A DNA stretch of 64,000 nt from Dryas octopetala (lineage: Eukaryota; Streptophyta; Magnoliopsida; Rosales; Rosaceae): positions 20,010,910 through 20,074,909 of the forward strand of contig OY992839.1 in the NCBI GenBank assembly GCA_963921425.1, in the 5' to 3' direction. The first letter of the stretch is position 1. Every line of letters starts with the position of its first letter. The position numbers and the translations under genes are program-made. Of the stretch, positions 46,964-59,385 are shown piece by piece. Below the pieces are notes generated by a model. The model was not told the DNA's origin, ran no database searches, and saw only the letters and a list, made by a program, of their open reading frames with translations.

Positions 46964-49568
46964 GACCATGGGCACCTCTAGCCTGACCCACACAACATTA
47001 ATTCCTCCTCTTGATCATCACAACCTCCTGGTTTTGTCTAGTAGTGAACAACCTTTTGATTTGTTTGCAGACTGCATTTCTCCATGTGCTGTTGTTGCTG
47101 CCAAGCTAGGCTTGTACACCAATTGTTGTCATGTTATATTGCTCAAACTTTCAATTTAGACCATAATTAGGAGATTAATTTCAACATGGATGTTATGTTG
47201 TTCAAACTATCAATCTAGACCATTAATCAAGAGATTCCAAATCATGTTATATTCAATATATAGTCAGTATTCTAGACCATTAGTCAATATTTATCTTGTT
47301 ATATGCAACATATAACCAATCTAGACCATTACACTCCAGTTTGGATGTAGAGTTCAGATTTTCACTCCAATAACTTAACATGTTCAAGTGAAATTTAATT
47401 TGAATGCTATGTTGTCCAAATAATCAATTTAAACTATTAATCAAGTGAAATTTAATTTGAATGCTATGTTGTCAAATAATCAATTTAAACTATTAATCAA
47501 GTGAAATTTTGTTTTGTATGTGCTATACAAATATATGACAACATAACATTGCAATATAACAGTGTGATTTAGAGGGCCAATTTAAATCATGAATCAAGGG
47601 AAATTTTGTTTAATTAATATGTGCCATATATATGTCACATATTTGGAGGGCCTTTGTGAACAGTAATTGTGAACGGTGGGATTGTCGTGCAGTTGTGTCA
47701 TGGTCCAAAGACACTAGTCCTTTACCTATACGTTGTTGCTGCTGTTGTAGAAGTTGTTGTACAAGTTTGCTTCCTATTAATGACAAAGCCAAATCAGATA
47801 ATGATGGAATTGGAGGGAATTAATAAAATCAATTTATTTTTTTGGGGTCTGATTTTTGTTTGATTTCTATATGATCATCACTTTGCTGGCTTTGTTCTCT
47901 CGTACGTGGATGTCAAAATCCAGAATATGCTCTTATAAAAAGCATTTTGTGTGTGTTTGTGTGAAGTATTTGTGTGTGTTTGTGTGTATTAGATGGTAGA
48001 GAATTAGAAACTTGTCATTTCCATTTGAAATACGTAGTAACCTAGACAAGGACCTGATTGAGTCCATGTTATGTGGACGGTGGATTATGACAATTTGGCA
48101 TGTAGTTGTATGACTTGTGTCATGGTCCAAACACAGGAGTGCATGTGGACAGTGTGATGATCAGCACAATATATATGGAACAACCTGTTTAATCAAGTTC
48201 TATCAGCTTTGAACATCTTGTACGTACTTGCAATTGCAAATTGAGTGTTGAGATGGAAGGTACGTAGGGTCAATTTAATTTAGGGGGGTACATAAGTAAA
48301 AATGACCCATTGATAATTTGTTCTCAAAAAGCTTGTTTTATTTTGGGAAAATGTTTCAAAAAAATTTTAAAATTTGACCTCTGTGTCAAAAGATGATGCG
48401 TATTATATGTTGTATTAATGTGTCTTTTTAACTTTAATTTTAAAGCCAATTTTCCTTTTCTGTCCAAAAAAGGGTCATCTGCGTGAAGTGATTTGACTTA
48501 TATAGACTTGTATTACAAGTGAAATGACAAATTTACCTCTAAAAAGTGATCATGTGCATGACACATGATAATTTTTGGATTAAATTTGAAACCGAGTTGA
48601 CGGAAGTAACATATTGACCTGCAAAGTAAAGTTGAGGTGGCAAATTGGTACAACGCATAATTCATATCCTAAATTGACACATGGGCAAAGTTCAAGTCTT
48701 TTTTGAAAAAATTTCTCCTTTTTCATTCATGGCCCATTAAACATAGAAGGCGCTCTTATCCTCACGAACAGAAAAGGTTGTTACGCCAGATCGGATTGGA
48801 TTGGACTGACTAAACTAAAATATGTTAAATTGTATTAAATTACTTTGAATTGAACTGTATATTTTACTGTGATTCTAGAGTTTTTTTAATAAAACTTAAG
48901 CAACAAATAATTTTCTAAATTCGTGGATTGTAAGAATTATTATTTTTGAAAAGAAACTAAGAGAAGTAGATTGTAGTCATGGAACATACTTACATACATT
49001 CTCCAAATGCCAATTTCATTGCTTTGGGAGAATGAGAATGGTTCATTCCCATTCTTAAGTGTACGTGACTGTGAAAGGGATGGTTAAAGACTATGGGTTA
49101 TGACCTTACAAATATGCTTAGGGAAAAAGAAATGTATGAATTGGGCTATAGCTCATTCAATCTTTTGGTAATTAAGTGGCTGTGGGGACTTTTGGTTTCG
49201 GTCAATGGGTTATGACCTTACAAATATGCTTAGGGAAAAAGAAATGTATGAATTGGGCTGTAGCTCATTCAATCTTGTGTATAGTTTCACGGTACTACTA
49301 AAACATTAAAATGGTCAAAACATATAAATGATTTCATTATTTTCTACCCAATCAAACAACAGAAAGCAAATGAAGCTTAAAAAACTTTCACTCAAGCCAG
49401 GAACATAAGAGATTCTTCAATGGGGTAGTCGCATCACGTGTGTAATACGACCTTCATTAATATACTGATATGTGTACCATATACGTAGTGTTATAACACT
49501 AATTCATTGTACCAGACACATGGTATAACTGTCCCATTTAAGACCCTTTCAAGTAACATCAATATTGA
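46964..49568. other. 3' flank of SWEET1 and intergenic region with short duplications
   Basis: No second gene was recognised. A unit of about 60 bp (gtgaaatttaatttgaatgc...) is duplicated in 47389-47510. A 74-bp segment (gggttatgaccttacaaata...) at 49092-49165 recurs at 49204-49277 with one or two differences. Confidence 0.55.
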
Positions 49569-49576
49569 GCTCTACA

Positions 49577-49918
49577 CAAGGGTTTAAATTTCGAAGTTTT
49601 CGACGAAATTTCGCCGAAAATTTCGTTTTTTAGGGGTTCTGAAATTTTAATACGGATTCGACTAAATTTCGGAAAATTTCGGCGAAATATTCGAAATTTC
49701 GAATGCCCCAACAGCCAAATTTTTTTAATTTTAGAGAAATTTCGACGAAATTTCACTCACAACCCAGAAACCCAGCCGCCTCACGCAGTCACTTACCCAG
49801 AAAGCGAGCCGCCGTCGCCTTTGTTCAGCTTCACCACTCGGAAATGCTCGTCTTTCGTGGACCCGACAGGGGGGACGCGGTAGCGGCGCGGCAGGGGGCG
49901 AGGCAGGCGGCGCAGCAG

Positions 49919-49988
<70 letters not shown>

Positions 49989-50900
49989 AGAGAGTGGAAA
50001 GGTTTTGTTGGAGACTCGGGGGGGAAAGAAAGAAAAGGGAAGGAAGGAAAGAAAAGGGAGAAAAAAAAAAAGAAAGGAAAAAAAGAAAAAAAGAAAAGAA
50101 AAAAAAAAGAAAAAAAGAAAAAGAAAAGAAAAAAAGAAAAAAAGAGAAAAAAAATTAAAAGGTTTAGAGTAGATTGGAGTTTGGGGCCTTTGGACAATTG
50201 TAAAGAAAATAAAATAGTTTGGGTTTTTATTTGGCTTTTTTGGAGTTTCATTTAGTTGTTTTTAAACCCTAAATTTGTAAACTCTAATATATTTCAATAT
50301 AAAAAATAATTTAAAATACTCTAAAGAGCCTAAACCCTAATATCATATACCATATCCTAGTTTGAGGTTTTTGGGCAATTGAAAAAAAAAATGATTTGAG
50401 ATTTCGTTTGGCCGTGTTGGAGTTTCGTTTAATTATTTTTAAACCCTAAACCAATAAACTCTAATACCTTTTTATATAAAAAATAATTAAAAATATCCTA
50501 AAGGACCTAAACCCTAATATTCTATACGATATCTTAAATAATATAGAGTATAGATTATAAAGTATATAGAATTTAGTGTATATATTATAGAGTATAAATA
50601 ATATATTAATTTTATTTATTCATTATACTAATTTTATTTCATAGTATTTACCTTCAGCGCGCATTATATTCATCTTATATCACATGAAACTTACTATATA
50701 ATTTGGTTTCTTCAATTTTTTTTATCAATATAGTAGATAATATGTCAAATAAATATATAGTAAAGTTTCATTCAAAATTTCCGTATTTTGATAGTAATTT
50801 CCATCGTTTCCGTTTAATTTCTGTCGAAATTTTAAAATCTTCGAAATTTCCGTCGAAATTGCCATCGAAATTTCTTCGAAACCCGAAATTTTATTCCTTG
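49577..50900. mobile_element. hAT-type nonautonomous element, 8-bp TSD
   Basis: The left end is CAAGGGTTTAAATTTCG and the right end on the minus strand is CAAGGAATAAAATTTCG. The identical 8-bp repeat gctctaca flanks it (49569-49576, 50901-50908). Both subterminal regions are dense in CGAAATTTCG words. The interior has a GA microsatellite (49920-49983), a long A/G-rich tract to 50160, and AT-rich sequence with repeated AAACCCTAA words. No transposase is present. The Lys/Glu/Arg-rich frame across the tract is an artefact of composition. Confidence 0.92.
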
Positions 50901-50908
50901 GCTCTACA

Positions 50909-53419
50909 TTATTTTTAATGGATCTGTTGGGCCTTGGAATTGAACAAGATAGAACATGTGTACAAAGAAAAAAGTTCAAAACACTACTGAAACCATTTGG
51001 ACCAAAACTACAAAACCCAAATGACAGGACCGTCTCCAGATTCCATCCTGAAACCCGGAGAGGTCCTGCGGGAATCCAAAATCAAGGAAAATCCTACCGA
51101 AAATTCGGCAGAACCTCCCCTGAAAATGGACTAACCCAGAAATTTCAAACCTGTTAAAAAGCACTTCTATACAGCAACCACCTCTACCACAACCAAATAG
51201 GGTCTCAGACCCAACAATTTCACAGAAATCCAACTTAAAATTTGTAGAGTGGTTATCAGAGCTGCTATTCTATTATAAGGAATTTTTACACCGAAAAATA
51301 AAATGACGCCTACTGGTCCGAGAAGGAATAGGGATGTAACCGCCTCGACGTGATTGGCTCGACCTCCACCAAAGCTACTACCTGGGGGGACAATTTAAAA
51401 CAAAACAAGATAAACTGTGAGATAACTCAGTGAGTGGACAGTTTAATAAAAACGAAAAACATAAGTAAAATTTCTGTTTCAGAAAATCCTTCAAAAAAAC
51501 CACGTTTAACTCTAAAACCTCACGTTACTCTTTGAAATCCCCCAGTTTTAAAACAATTTCACAAGTCTTAAGAATGTTATAAAACTCATGAAACTCAAGG
51601 AAAGGATAACTCAAAACACATTTCTCAATAACCAGCCATCTAAATTAACAAAGTCATAAAAATAATAATAAAATTGAAATCATTATAAAACTCGAAAGAT
51701 ATTTCTCACTTAAAATCCATACTTAAACTCTGAAGATAAAATATTCATTTTCCACCATGCTATATACCCTGAATAACCTAGCTATATAACTGTGTGGAAT
51801 TTCTGCATCGCACAGGCAGGCAATATCCTGGCCATACACACGCGTGGAATGAATCCAACACGTGCAGGCAATATCCTGGCCATACACACGTGTGAATAAA
51901 ATCAGCACATGCAGGCAATCCTGATTGTACGTGCACGCAGAGCAGCCCCCAAAGGGCGAAGCATCCCGACACACGGCCCAAAGCTTATATGTGTGCCGTG
52001 ATGGGTCCCAAAGACCTATTAAATCTGATAAACTGGAGGGTACTGCAAAGGTGGTTTGAAAACCATTTCTCCATAATCCAAATAAATCATTTTTCCACCA
52101 AGAATAGAATAAGTGTACTTTTCCAAGAAACTTTAAATCCATGAACTTATTGCATAAATTCCAAATTCAAAATAAGTTATCCTCCACAACGAAAATTCCC
52201 AAATTAACAAAGTCAATACTCAACATGGAAATCTCATTTACAAATTTTCAAACAAGATAAAATCTCATGTTTGGTTTTCCAATAATTAAATGGGCGAATA
52301 AATCATTTAAAACCCATAATTCAATTAAAATCAAGGTCAAATTCACAAGTCATCATATTTGGATAAAATCATTATAAAAATCATGACTTAAATCTTGAAG
52401 TTCCTGAAAATCATTTTTAAGGAAAACAAAATCCAACTCACTACTCAGAAATCAATTACTCAAGATATTAAACATGAACAAATCCATGAATTTATAAAAA
52501 CGTTCAAGAAACCAAGTCCACTCACAGTGAGAATCCTAGCTCCGATCCTCCGCCGAATCATTTCGAGCCGTGGTCGTCTCGTCTAATTTCAATTCGAACG
52601 GTGGCCAGAGGTGGCCGGAATCCGGCGAGGGAGAGGCGGCGGGTTGGGCTTCCTCTGGCCCTGATTTCGCGCGTGTGGGAGCTGGGCTGGCTGGAGGAAT
52701 GGCCGGGAGAGGTGGTCGGCGTCGGGAAGGCTTGCCGGTGGCCTGGGCTGGTCGGGAAATGGCTGGAATTGGCCGGGCTGGGCTGAGCTGATCGCGCGCA
52801 GTGGGGGAGGAAGAAGAGGGAGTCACGGAGAGGGAGAAAACTGGGGGGGGTGTCTGTGGGGTCGGTGACGACGAGAGGGACTCGTCGCCGGCCTCTGGTC
52901 GCCGGGGAGTAGGCCGGAGCTGGCCGCGCCGGTGAGAGAAGAGGTGGGGAGGTGAGTGAGCTCGGGGAGAGAGAGGGAGAAGTGAGGGAGTGCGGGAGAG
53001 AGAGAGAGAAATAAAAAGGGAGAGAGAAAGTTCTAGAGAGAGAGAAAGTTTTAAAAAAATCTGATTTTTTTTAAAACCCAATTTGTCCATTTTACGAAAT
53101 TACCCCTCGCTTCAAACGCCCATATCTTTCAAACTGTAACTCGGATTGACGCGTGCCGGGTGTCTATGAAATCGTGAGTTTGAAACCTATCCAACGGATC
53201 CGAAGTCAAAATCGAAATCTCATTTATTTTAAAAGTCAACTTTGGGTCAAACCCCAAATTAAAACAAAAATAAAAATTTAAATCAAACCCCTTTTTATTT
53301 TCCAATAAATCTCAAAATCTTTAAAATGCAATTCCACACCTTAAAAAAAATCTCTTAAAAAAAAACATAATTAAATAAAAATTTAAATTTCTAGTGAAAA
53401 TTTGAGTCGGGTCGTTACA
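50909..53419 (-). mobile_element. Ty3/gypsy-type long LTR (solo or truncated)
   Basis: Read on the minus strand it starts TGTAACGACCC at 53419, the terminus of a plant gypsy LTR class. Then come an AT-rich U3, a CT-rich leader-like block (about 53040-52930), a GC-rich Pro/Ser-coding-like stretch, and the words CACTGTGAGTGG (about 52527) and ACTCACTGAGTTATC (about 51434), which I associate with these LTRs. The other end could not be fixed and no target duplication was confirmed; the left limit given is only where the hAT element ends. No gag-pol frames are present. Confidence 0.55.
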
Positions 53420-54009
53420 CCAAATGTCAAAAGGAAAGCAATTATTATTAAGTACTCAAAGACATTATCTTCTCAAAAAAAAAAAAAAAAAAACAAAGTA
53501 CTCAAAGACATTAATATATGACTTTGCAAAAAAAAAAAAAAAAAAAAAAAAAAAGGACATTAGTATATGTACTAAATTTGATTGTTTTCCATCCATGTAG
53601 GCATGAGTAGTAAATTTGATTTTGGGCTCGGTAGGCATTAGTATATGTACTAAATTTGATTGTTTGATTGTTATTGTCTATATATATATATAAATGCTCT
53701 AAATCTAATTGGTTAGTAAGTTAATATGAAGCTAACCATCTTTTTTTGCCCACTACATAATATAATCTTATAATCTGAACCGTTTATTTTTAGGCCCCAT
53801 TTCAAAATTTACCTTTGTAAAAAATCTCCAAAATCAGAAATCTTTTAGTCATTTGATTATCATAACAATCATTTATTTGCTTTTATCGAAACATAGTATT
53901 CATATATTTATTTGATCACAGTTAGATGACCAAATGATTTCTGATTTAGTTGATTTTTTGTAATGATAATTTTTGAAGTGTGGCCTAAAAAAGGATGGTT
54001 CGGAATCTG
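53420..54009. other. Intergenic, A-run and short duplications
   Basis: Long A runs at about 53475-53494 and 53527-53554. The words AAGTACTCAAAGACATTA and ATTAGTATATGTACTAAATT occur twice each, suggesting slippage-type local duplication. No gene. Confidence 0.5.
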
Positions 54010-55298
54010 AAATTACTCATGTGGTGGGCCCAAAAGCGTGGTTAGCTTTGTATTAACTTGTGTTACCCCCAAAACTCGCAACGAGATTTCGCTAGAAATC
54101 CTGGTTGATAGCACTGTAGTCCTAGTTGATGCGAGGGCGTGCCACTGTTCTTGGCCGAGATGGTCGTAACAGAAACTGTAAGTTTGATGAGTTGTGTGAT
54201 TTGTTTCGGGTCTTTCTTCTGTTATCAAACGATTGTATAGTAAGCAAGGAACATGAACTCACCAAAGGTTTATACTGCCTTGATCCTCAAGGACTTTTTA
54301 GACATCAAAAGTTTCTGTGACTATGGCTTTAAATTCATAAGTGAGACTGATGTTTTGCTGGGTGATTGGATGCATAATGTAACAATAAACTTTAATGAAG
54401 AACATGTGCACAATCTGATTTTCCTGGAAACGAGATACAATGGTAGTTCTAACAATGAACCTCATGATTCATACATTAAACTTAATTATCAAAACTTGAA
54501 AGAAAATCAATACCAAGGGAAAAACCTCAGCAGAGCTACAAACAAGAAATGCTTAAAGCTTAAGAAATTGAAATGATCAAATACAAATAGCTTATGAGTA
54601 AGTGACTGAGTGGCTGGGAAGTTGTGAGGTTGAGAAGATGAAGATCTTGAGAATTTGAAGAAAGGTTAGGAGCTGAGAGTGTTGGATATTGATTTCAAGA
54701 CTTGTGTCTTTTTGTGTTGATTGTGGATGCTTCTTCCGTTGGATTTTTCTCCTTTTATACTTGAATTTTCTAAGTGTGAACGCTCCACTTGTGCCGCCTC
54801 TCAAGGGAACTTGTTCCTGATCAACTCTGCATATTCGACGGTGGAAGCTGGTTTTGAAACTTGCTCAAACAGTGTTAGTCTCACATATATTCTTTTTGAA
54901 ACTTGTTCCTGTTTGAAATGTCACTTCTTACTATCTGGGACCGTCATTTTGCTTATTGGGACCTATGTCAATACTTTTCTCACTCCATTTGTTGATTACT
55001 CTAACTTCTGACAAAAAGATACTTCTTCGTTGTTCTGTTTGTTCTTTTATTCGGCGAGAAGTTGATGAAGCTATTCTCGGCAAAAAAGAACACTTGTGAT
55101 CTCTGAAGTATGGCTCTTTTGGTGAGAGAAGTTTGCCGGGTTCAAATTTGTTTGCTTATTCCACGCGGCATCTCTATTCGAGCAACACGTGGTGTCCTTA
55201 AAGATTGAGCTTACTAGTTGGGCTAATATTTGGACATGAGCTGGGCTTGGTCGTTGGGCTTTAGTCAATTTGGGCTCGGCTATGATTTTGGCCCAACA
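54010..55298 (-). mobile_element. LTR-like segment with internal promoter, minus strand
   Basis: The minus strand begins TGTTGGGCCAAAATC at 55298, a typical LTR start. It contains TATAAAAGG (54751-54759) followed about 30 bp on by a leader-like CAATCAACACAAAAAGACAC. This looks like an LTR with its U3 promoter, but no primer site, second LTR or coding domain was found, and the lower boundary is approximate. Confidence 0.4.
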
Positions 55299-56676
55299 CC
55301 AAATTATGGTGTAAACAACTTACTAACCAGTTAGTTTTATAACACTATATATATATATATATAAAAGAAAAGGAAAATGAACAATTTATCGCGCACTTGC
55401 GATCAATATCTAAGTCAAGCAGGGGAAGCTAGAGATTGGAGACGTTGATATTTACAACATCTACGCTCCACTTTGTATAGATGATCAATCGATCACAACC
55501 TGGCCAAAGCTACCCCAATTGGTTCTGTAAGTCAAACCCGAGTACAATGGTGACAAAAATTGAGAGGAAGATAGTACTAAGTAAAGGGGGCAATATTATC
55601 ACTTACAGTCTTATACTTGTAAATTAAGGCATTGTACTTGTAAATTAGGGGGGATCTTTCATGGTGGTTCCATGTAAGAGTGGAACATCGATCACGTGTT
55701 GTCCTACCTAAAAAAAAAAATCAAATTGAAAGCATCATACAAAATGAATTTTTTTGCTTACATTTTCACTAGGTGAGTTCTCCCTGATGTTCATTTAATT
55801 GTTCATCACCCAAAATTAGTATAATCAAAAGAATAATGATATGAGAAAAGAAGAGATGAAGATTCGAGGGTTTATGAAGTTTAGGTTTTTGTAAGAAGGT
55901 GAGTGAATATGGAGGGGTACGTGGGTATAGTAGATTTATTTTATTTTCTTTTTTAGTCAAGTTCTTAGAAGTCATTTTACAAAAAGATAAATTTGTCATT
56001 ATTTTTTCATTAAAATATAGGTGGGAAAATTAGACAACCACTCATATTTTAATTGACATGATATTCCATGTCATTAAGGCATAAGATTAAGACACTCTAG
56101 CATTGTCCAAATTATAATTATATATTACTTTTTTCTTATTTTCTTATGGGATTTTTTTTTGTTGGGGATTAGCTAGTGATACAGATCACATGCATATCTC
56201 TTGCTATGCAAAGCTGGGTGGCATTTTGTTAAGCTCCCCATAAAAAAAGCATTAAAAAAAGAGTATTACTCATATATATATATAGCTAGGAATTAACACA
56301 CATCTATAAAACTTTATTTTACATTTATGTATAGTCCCATAATGACACGTCTTAATAGTATAAGATCTATTTACTACAACCACCATTACAACATACTAAA
56401 TTGCTACTAGCTACCATATATAGTACTGCATATACTAGAACATTTATTTAATATATAGTCCCATATATAAGACAGGACATCATATATGAATAATGCCTGT
56501 ATATGTGACATTTTTGTAATTAGCTAGGTCTCTACTAGGACCACCATTTATTACAAACATATTACATACATATATTACTACTTGCCAGCTAGTGATTAAC
56601 GGGTGCATTAATTTTTTCATTTAATTCTATTCCATATACGATGCTCCCGGCCACTCCTTCCACTTCCTCTTGGGCC
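55299..56676. other. Intergenic, no gene recognised
   Basis: AT-rich DNA with TA tracts (55349-55363 and 56273-56283). The part just below 56677 is the likely 3' UTR of the small minus-strand gene. Confidence 0.4.
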
Positions 56677-57898
56677 TCAAGGTAAGGGAGGAACCCTTGA
56701 CTCATCCTTCCTCTGCCCTTGAGCTGTTGATCCATTCATCGATGGAGGCTATTAATATCAATTTTACATCATAAACATAAACAGGAGATTAATTAGTATT
56801 ACTACATAATAGCCATATAAAAAAAATGGTAACTAGTAAAAAGATCCGTAGATCAAGTTTTAGGGATGGAGGAGAATATGTCATTTCTAGTAAAAGTTGA
56901 TAGTTTTGACTGGATAAGTCATTTATGTATAGACAATTGTATTCACATTTTCAGTTTGTCATCCTACATCCCTAATTCAACTTATTAATTATTTTAAAAC
57001 ACTTATAAAAGGAGTGTAGGATGACAACTGGCGAATAACATTCCCGTTTATATAAGGCCACATTTGTTTAGGGCAGTTGTGATGTTTTAATTAGTTTCTT
57101 GGGATTGTCTCAATGGAACTGCATTAGCTAATTAGTAGAGTTAATAAGGAGTTTTTAGGTGAGTTAATTACACTTACACCCCCTGAGGTTTATCGTCTTT
57201 TCACTTACACCCCCTGAGGTTTTAACAATTACACATACACCCCTTGAGGTTTCAAAACTGTTGCGTATAACCCCCTATAATGAGACGAAAAATGATGAGA
57301 AATTATACAAAATGGCATGTTAAGGGGTTAAATGGCCTAATAAGATTACTCAAGTTGTAAGGTCCAACTTCAATACAAATATTTTCTTTTTTGTTTATTT
57401 ATTTTTTTCTCTTGTAGGGGGTTATATGCAATAGTTTTGAAACCTCAGGGGGTGTTTGTGTAATTTTTGAAACTCCAAGGGATGTATGTGAAAATACGAT
57501 AAACCTCAAGGGGTGTAAGTGTAATTAACTCGTTTTTAGGTAGTTAAGCATGCATGAGAGGCACGTGGAGCACTGTCAGTGAGTAATCTCAAGTTCGTAA
57601 AGAAAATAGACTCACAGTCGGAGGCTTCCTAGTGTTCCCCCATGCGTTCACCCTCATCGCTGCAGTCTGTCAAGTGTATTTAAACCCAACATAAGATCAA
57701 AAGCAAAAAAAATTATTCACAAGTGTAAAACAAATTAACTAGCTAGTCATCAAATATATAATTAAGAAAAACTTCAAAAACAAGATCCGTCCAACAGCGT
57801 GTGTAACAACGTTCTAGTATTGTTTGTGCTTGAACGTTCGAATACTTTAAGACATCTCGTTGGACGGATCCTGTTTAAGAAGCTTTTCTCTCACATAC

Positions 57899-57941
<43 letters not shown>

Positions 57942-58063
57942 GTTTGAGGTAGGTAGGTAGGTACCCAAGCTTTTTCATATTCCTCTTTGGTGAGGGTTCT
58001 AGGCTCGTTTGGAAGGGCAGAAATATTCCAATCACTTTTCAAAGAGCACTGCTGTCTCTCCAT
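56677..58063 (-). CDS. Small three-exon gene, 73-residue protein of unknown family
   Basis: Predicted from splice sites, not from one long frame. Exon 1 is 58063-57965 (33 codons), exon 2 is 57666-57616 (17 codons), exon 3 is 56748-56677 (23 codons plus TGA). All junctions are phase 0. Borders on the minus strand are TGG|GTACCT, TTGACAG|ACTGC, GACT|GTGAGT and TTAATAG|CCTCC. The product is hydrophilic: an N-terminal SDWNISALPNEPRTLTKEEY segment, a central AAMRVNAWGNTRKPP, and a Pro-, Arg-, Lys-containing tail ending RVPPLP. It has no signal peptide or membrane helix. A CTATAAATAG box lies about 105 bp upstream. Intron 2 contains a complete MULE-type MITE and intron 1 a CATA/TA microsatellite. 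I do not recognise the family. The weakest points are the exon 2 donor and the lack of transcript evidence. Confidence 0.62.
57161..57531. mobile_element. MULE-type foldback MITE with 10-bp TSD
   Basis: The termini GAGTTAATTACACTTACACC and their inverse extend into inverted repeats of about 120 bp, made of degenerate ACACCCCCTGAGGTTT units. The flanks carry the identical gtttttaggt (57151-57160, 57532-57541). It is 371 bp and noncoding, and lies in intron 2 of the predicted small gene. Confidence 0.92.
57895..57939. repeat. (CATA)n/(TA)n compound microsatellite
   Basis: Several CATA units followed by about 15 TA units, within intron 1 of the small minus-strand gene. Confidence 0.95.
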
Positions 58064-58166
58064 GGTCTCTCTTTTTTCTTTTTTTTCTGAACGAACAGAC
58101 TGACTTTGAAGTGGTGGTGGAATAAGAGATTGGGGCTCTGGTGAATTGGAGGGGAGGCCAAGGCCT

Positions 58167-58176
58167 CTATAAATAG
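58167..58176 (-). promoter_or_regulatory. Candidate TATA box of the small minus-strand gene
   Basis: CTATAAATAG reads as CTATTTATAG on the gene strand, a near-palindromic TATA element, and lies 104-113 bp upstream of the ATG at 58063. The intervening leader is C/A-rich and ends in an A/G run before the start codon. Confidence 0.5.
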
Positions 58177-59147
58177 TGGGTGTGAGAGAAAAAGGTAAGG
58201 TTCCCATGCAAGGACGTGGCAGCCATAGGAGTGTACAAGATTGTCCATTCATGCATTTAGCAAATGATCTTTGTCCCAAATGTAACCGCTGTCGGTGCAA
58301 ATAGTCTTTACACAGAAATTAGTGAAGATCCAAAGTAGAGATGAAGTTGAATAAAGAGATCAGCAAAAGGGTGTAGAGATCGATACTGCCAAGATTGCTC
58401 ACCTGTTAAACATGAAGGTGCTTTGTTTCTTGGCGCGGGAAATACTCTGCACTCTACAAGCGTTTCAAGCACAGTTAGAATTGCAATAATTAAGCGGTGG
58501 ATCAGTTAAAGGGCAATTAGGGACCGTTTTAATTAATTAATTAAATCATTTTTAATCTGTACTTTCAATCTTTCATTAAGATCTTCAATTTTTTAATCAG
58601 CAAATGTGATCATTCCTTTGAATTTAGGCTTGGTTTTTTAGAAATTCATCAAGGTCCTGTTTTTTTTTTTAAAGATTTTGGACTCGTTTGGTAGTACTTT
58701 TTAAAAGCGTTTATTAATTCTCAGTAGAGCTTTTACTAGAAGCGCTTATGCTCATAAATACATACAAATTTTTATATAAATTCCAAGTGCTTCATGCAAA
58801 AGCACTTAAAAGTATTTCATGAGGACGCACTTGACATTGTTTCTCAAAAAACTACTTTAAAGCGCTTTATAACCCATAAGTACTTTTATTCATTTCTATC
58901 AAACGCAAACAAAATCGTTTTTACTAATCTGAAAGCGCTTTTGGCAGTTCTAAAGCTTCAATCTTAATGAAAAATAAGTGTATTCTCATATATGTTCAAC
59001 TAGAAACACACTGTTCAACTATAAATTTTTTTGTTTCATCTTTCAAAAATTGTGCACTCAAATAATTATGTCATATTATATAACTAATGACAAATTAATT
59101 ACAATAATAAGTAATTTGCCGTACTAGGTCAAAATTAATTGAAAATA
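58177..59147. other. Intergenic, no gene recognised
   Basis: Upstream flank of the small gene; no additional feature. The words AAAGCGCTT and AGTACTTTT repeat at 58690-58950, possibly an old foldback. Confidence 0.4.
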
Positions 59148-59160
59148 CATTTTTAATTTG

Positions 59161-59285
59161 TTTTTTTTTTTTTCGGTTACAAAGGGAGGCCAAGGAAAGA
59201 GGCCTAGAGGGGGGAGGGGGGGATCGAAACCCGGTGAGGTGGAGGGCAGCACAACTGCTTGGCCAACTGGCCTACCCCAAGTCCT
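59161..59285 (-). mobile_element. tRNA-derived SINE with 13-bp TSD
   Basis: The minus strand carries an A-box-like TAGGCCAGTTGGCCAAG and a B-box-like GGGTTTCGATCCC, then a pyrimidine-rich body and an A tail. It is flanked by the exact 13-bp repeat catttttaatttg (59148-59160, 59286-59298), the hallmark of L1-type target-primed insertion. Confidence 0.87.
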
Positions 59286-59385
59286 CATTTTTAATTTGTT
59301 TTTGACTCTTGAAAGTTAGCGCATAAGTTTTGTCGTCATCCTTAAAAAAAAAAAAAGTTTTGTCGTCATCCTCATAAACAGAATA

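Noticed and set aside
49703-50251. Long Lys/Glu/Arg-rich frame on plus and Ser/Leu/Phe-rich frame on minus
   Set aside because: Both arise from a GA microsatellite and A/G-rich tract inside a hAT-type element; no domain, start context or splice structure.
51246-51262. Primer-site-like TGGTTATCAGAGC on the plus strand
   Set aside because: It has an extra T relative to the tRNA-Met site and the wrong orientation for the minus-strand LTR; probably coincidence or a decayed internal sequence.
52536-53090. 184-codon Pro/Ser-rich frame on the minus strand
   Set aside because: It lies in the CT-rich and GC-rich leader-like part of a gypsy-type LTR; low-complexity composition explains the open frame.
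57875-58300. 141-codon minus-strand frame as one protein
   Set aside because: A TATA box lies inside its 5' half and its 3' end is a TA microsatellite read as Tyr-Ile repeats; the spliced model starting at 58063 fits better.
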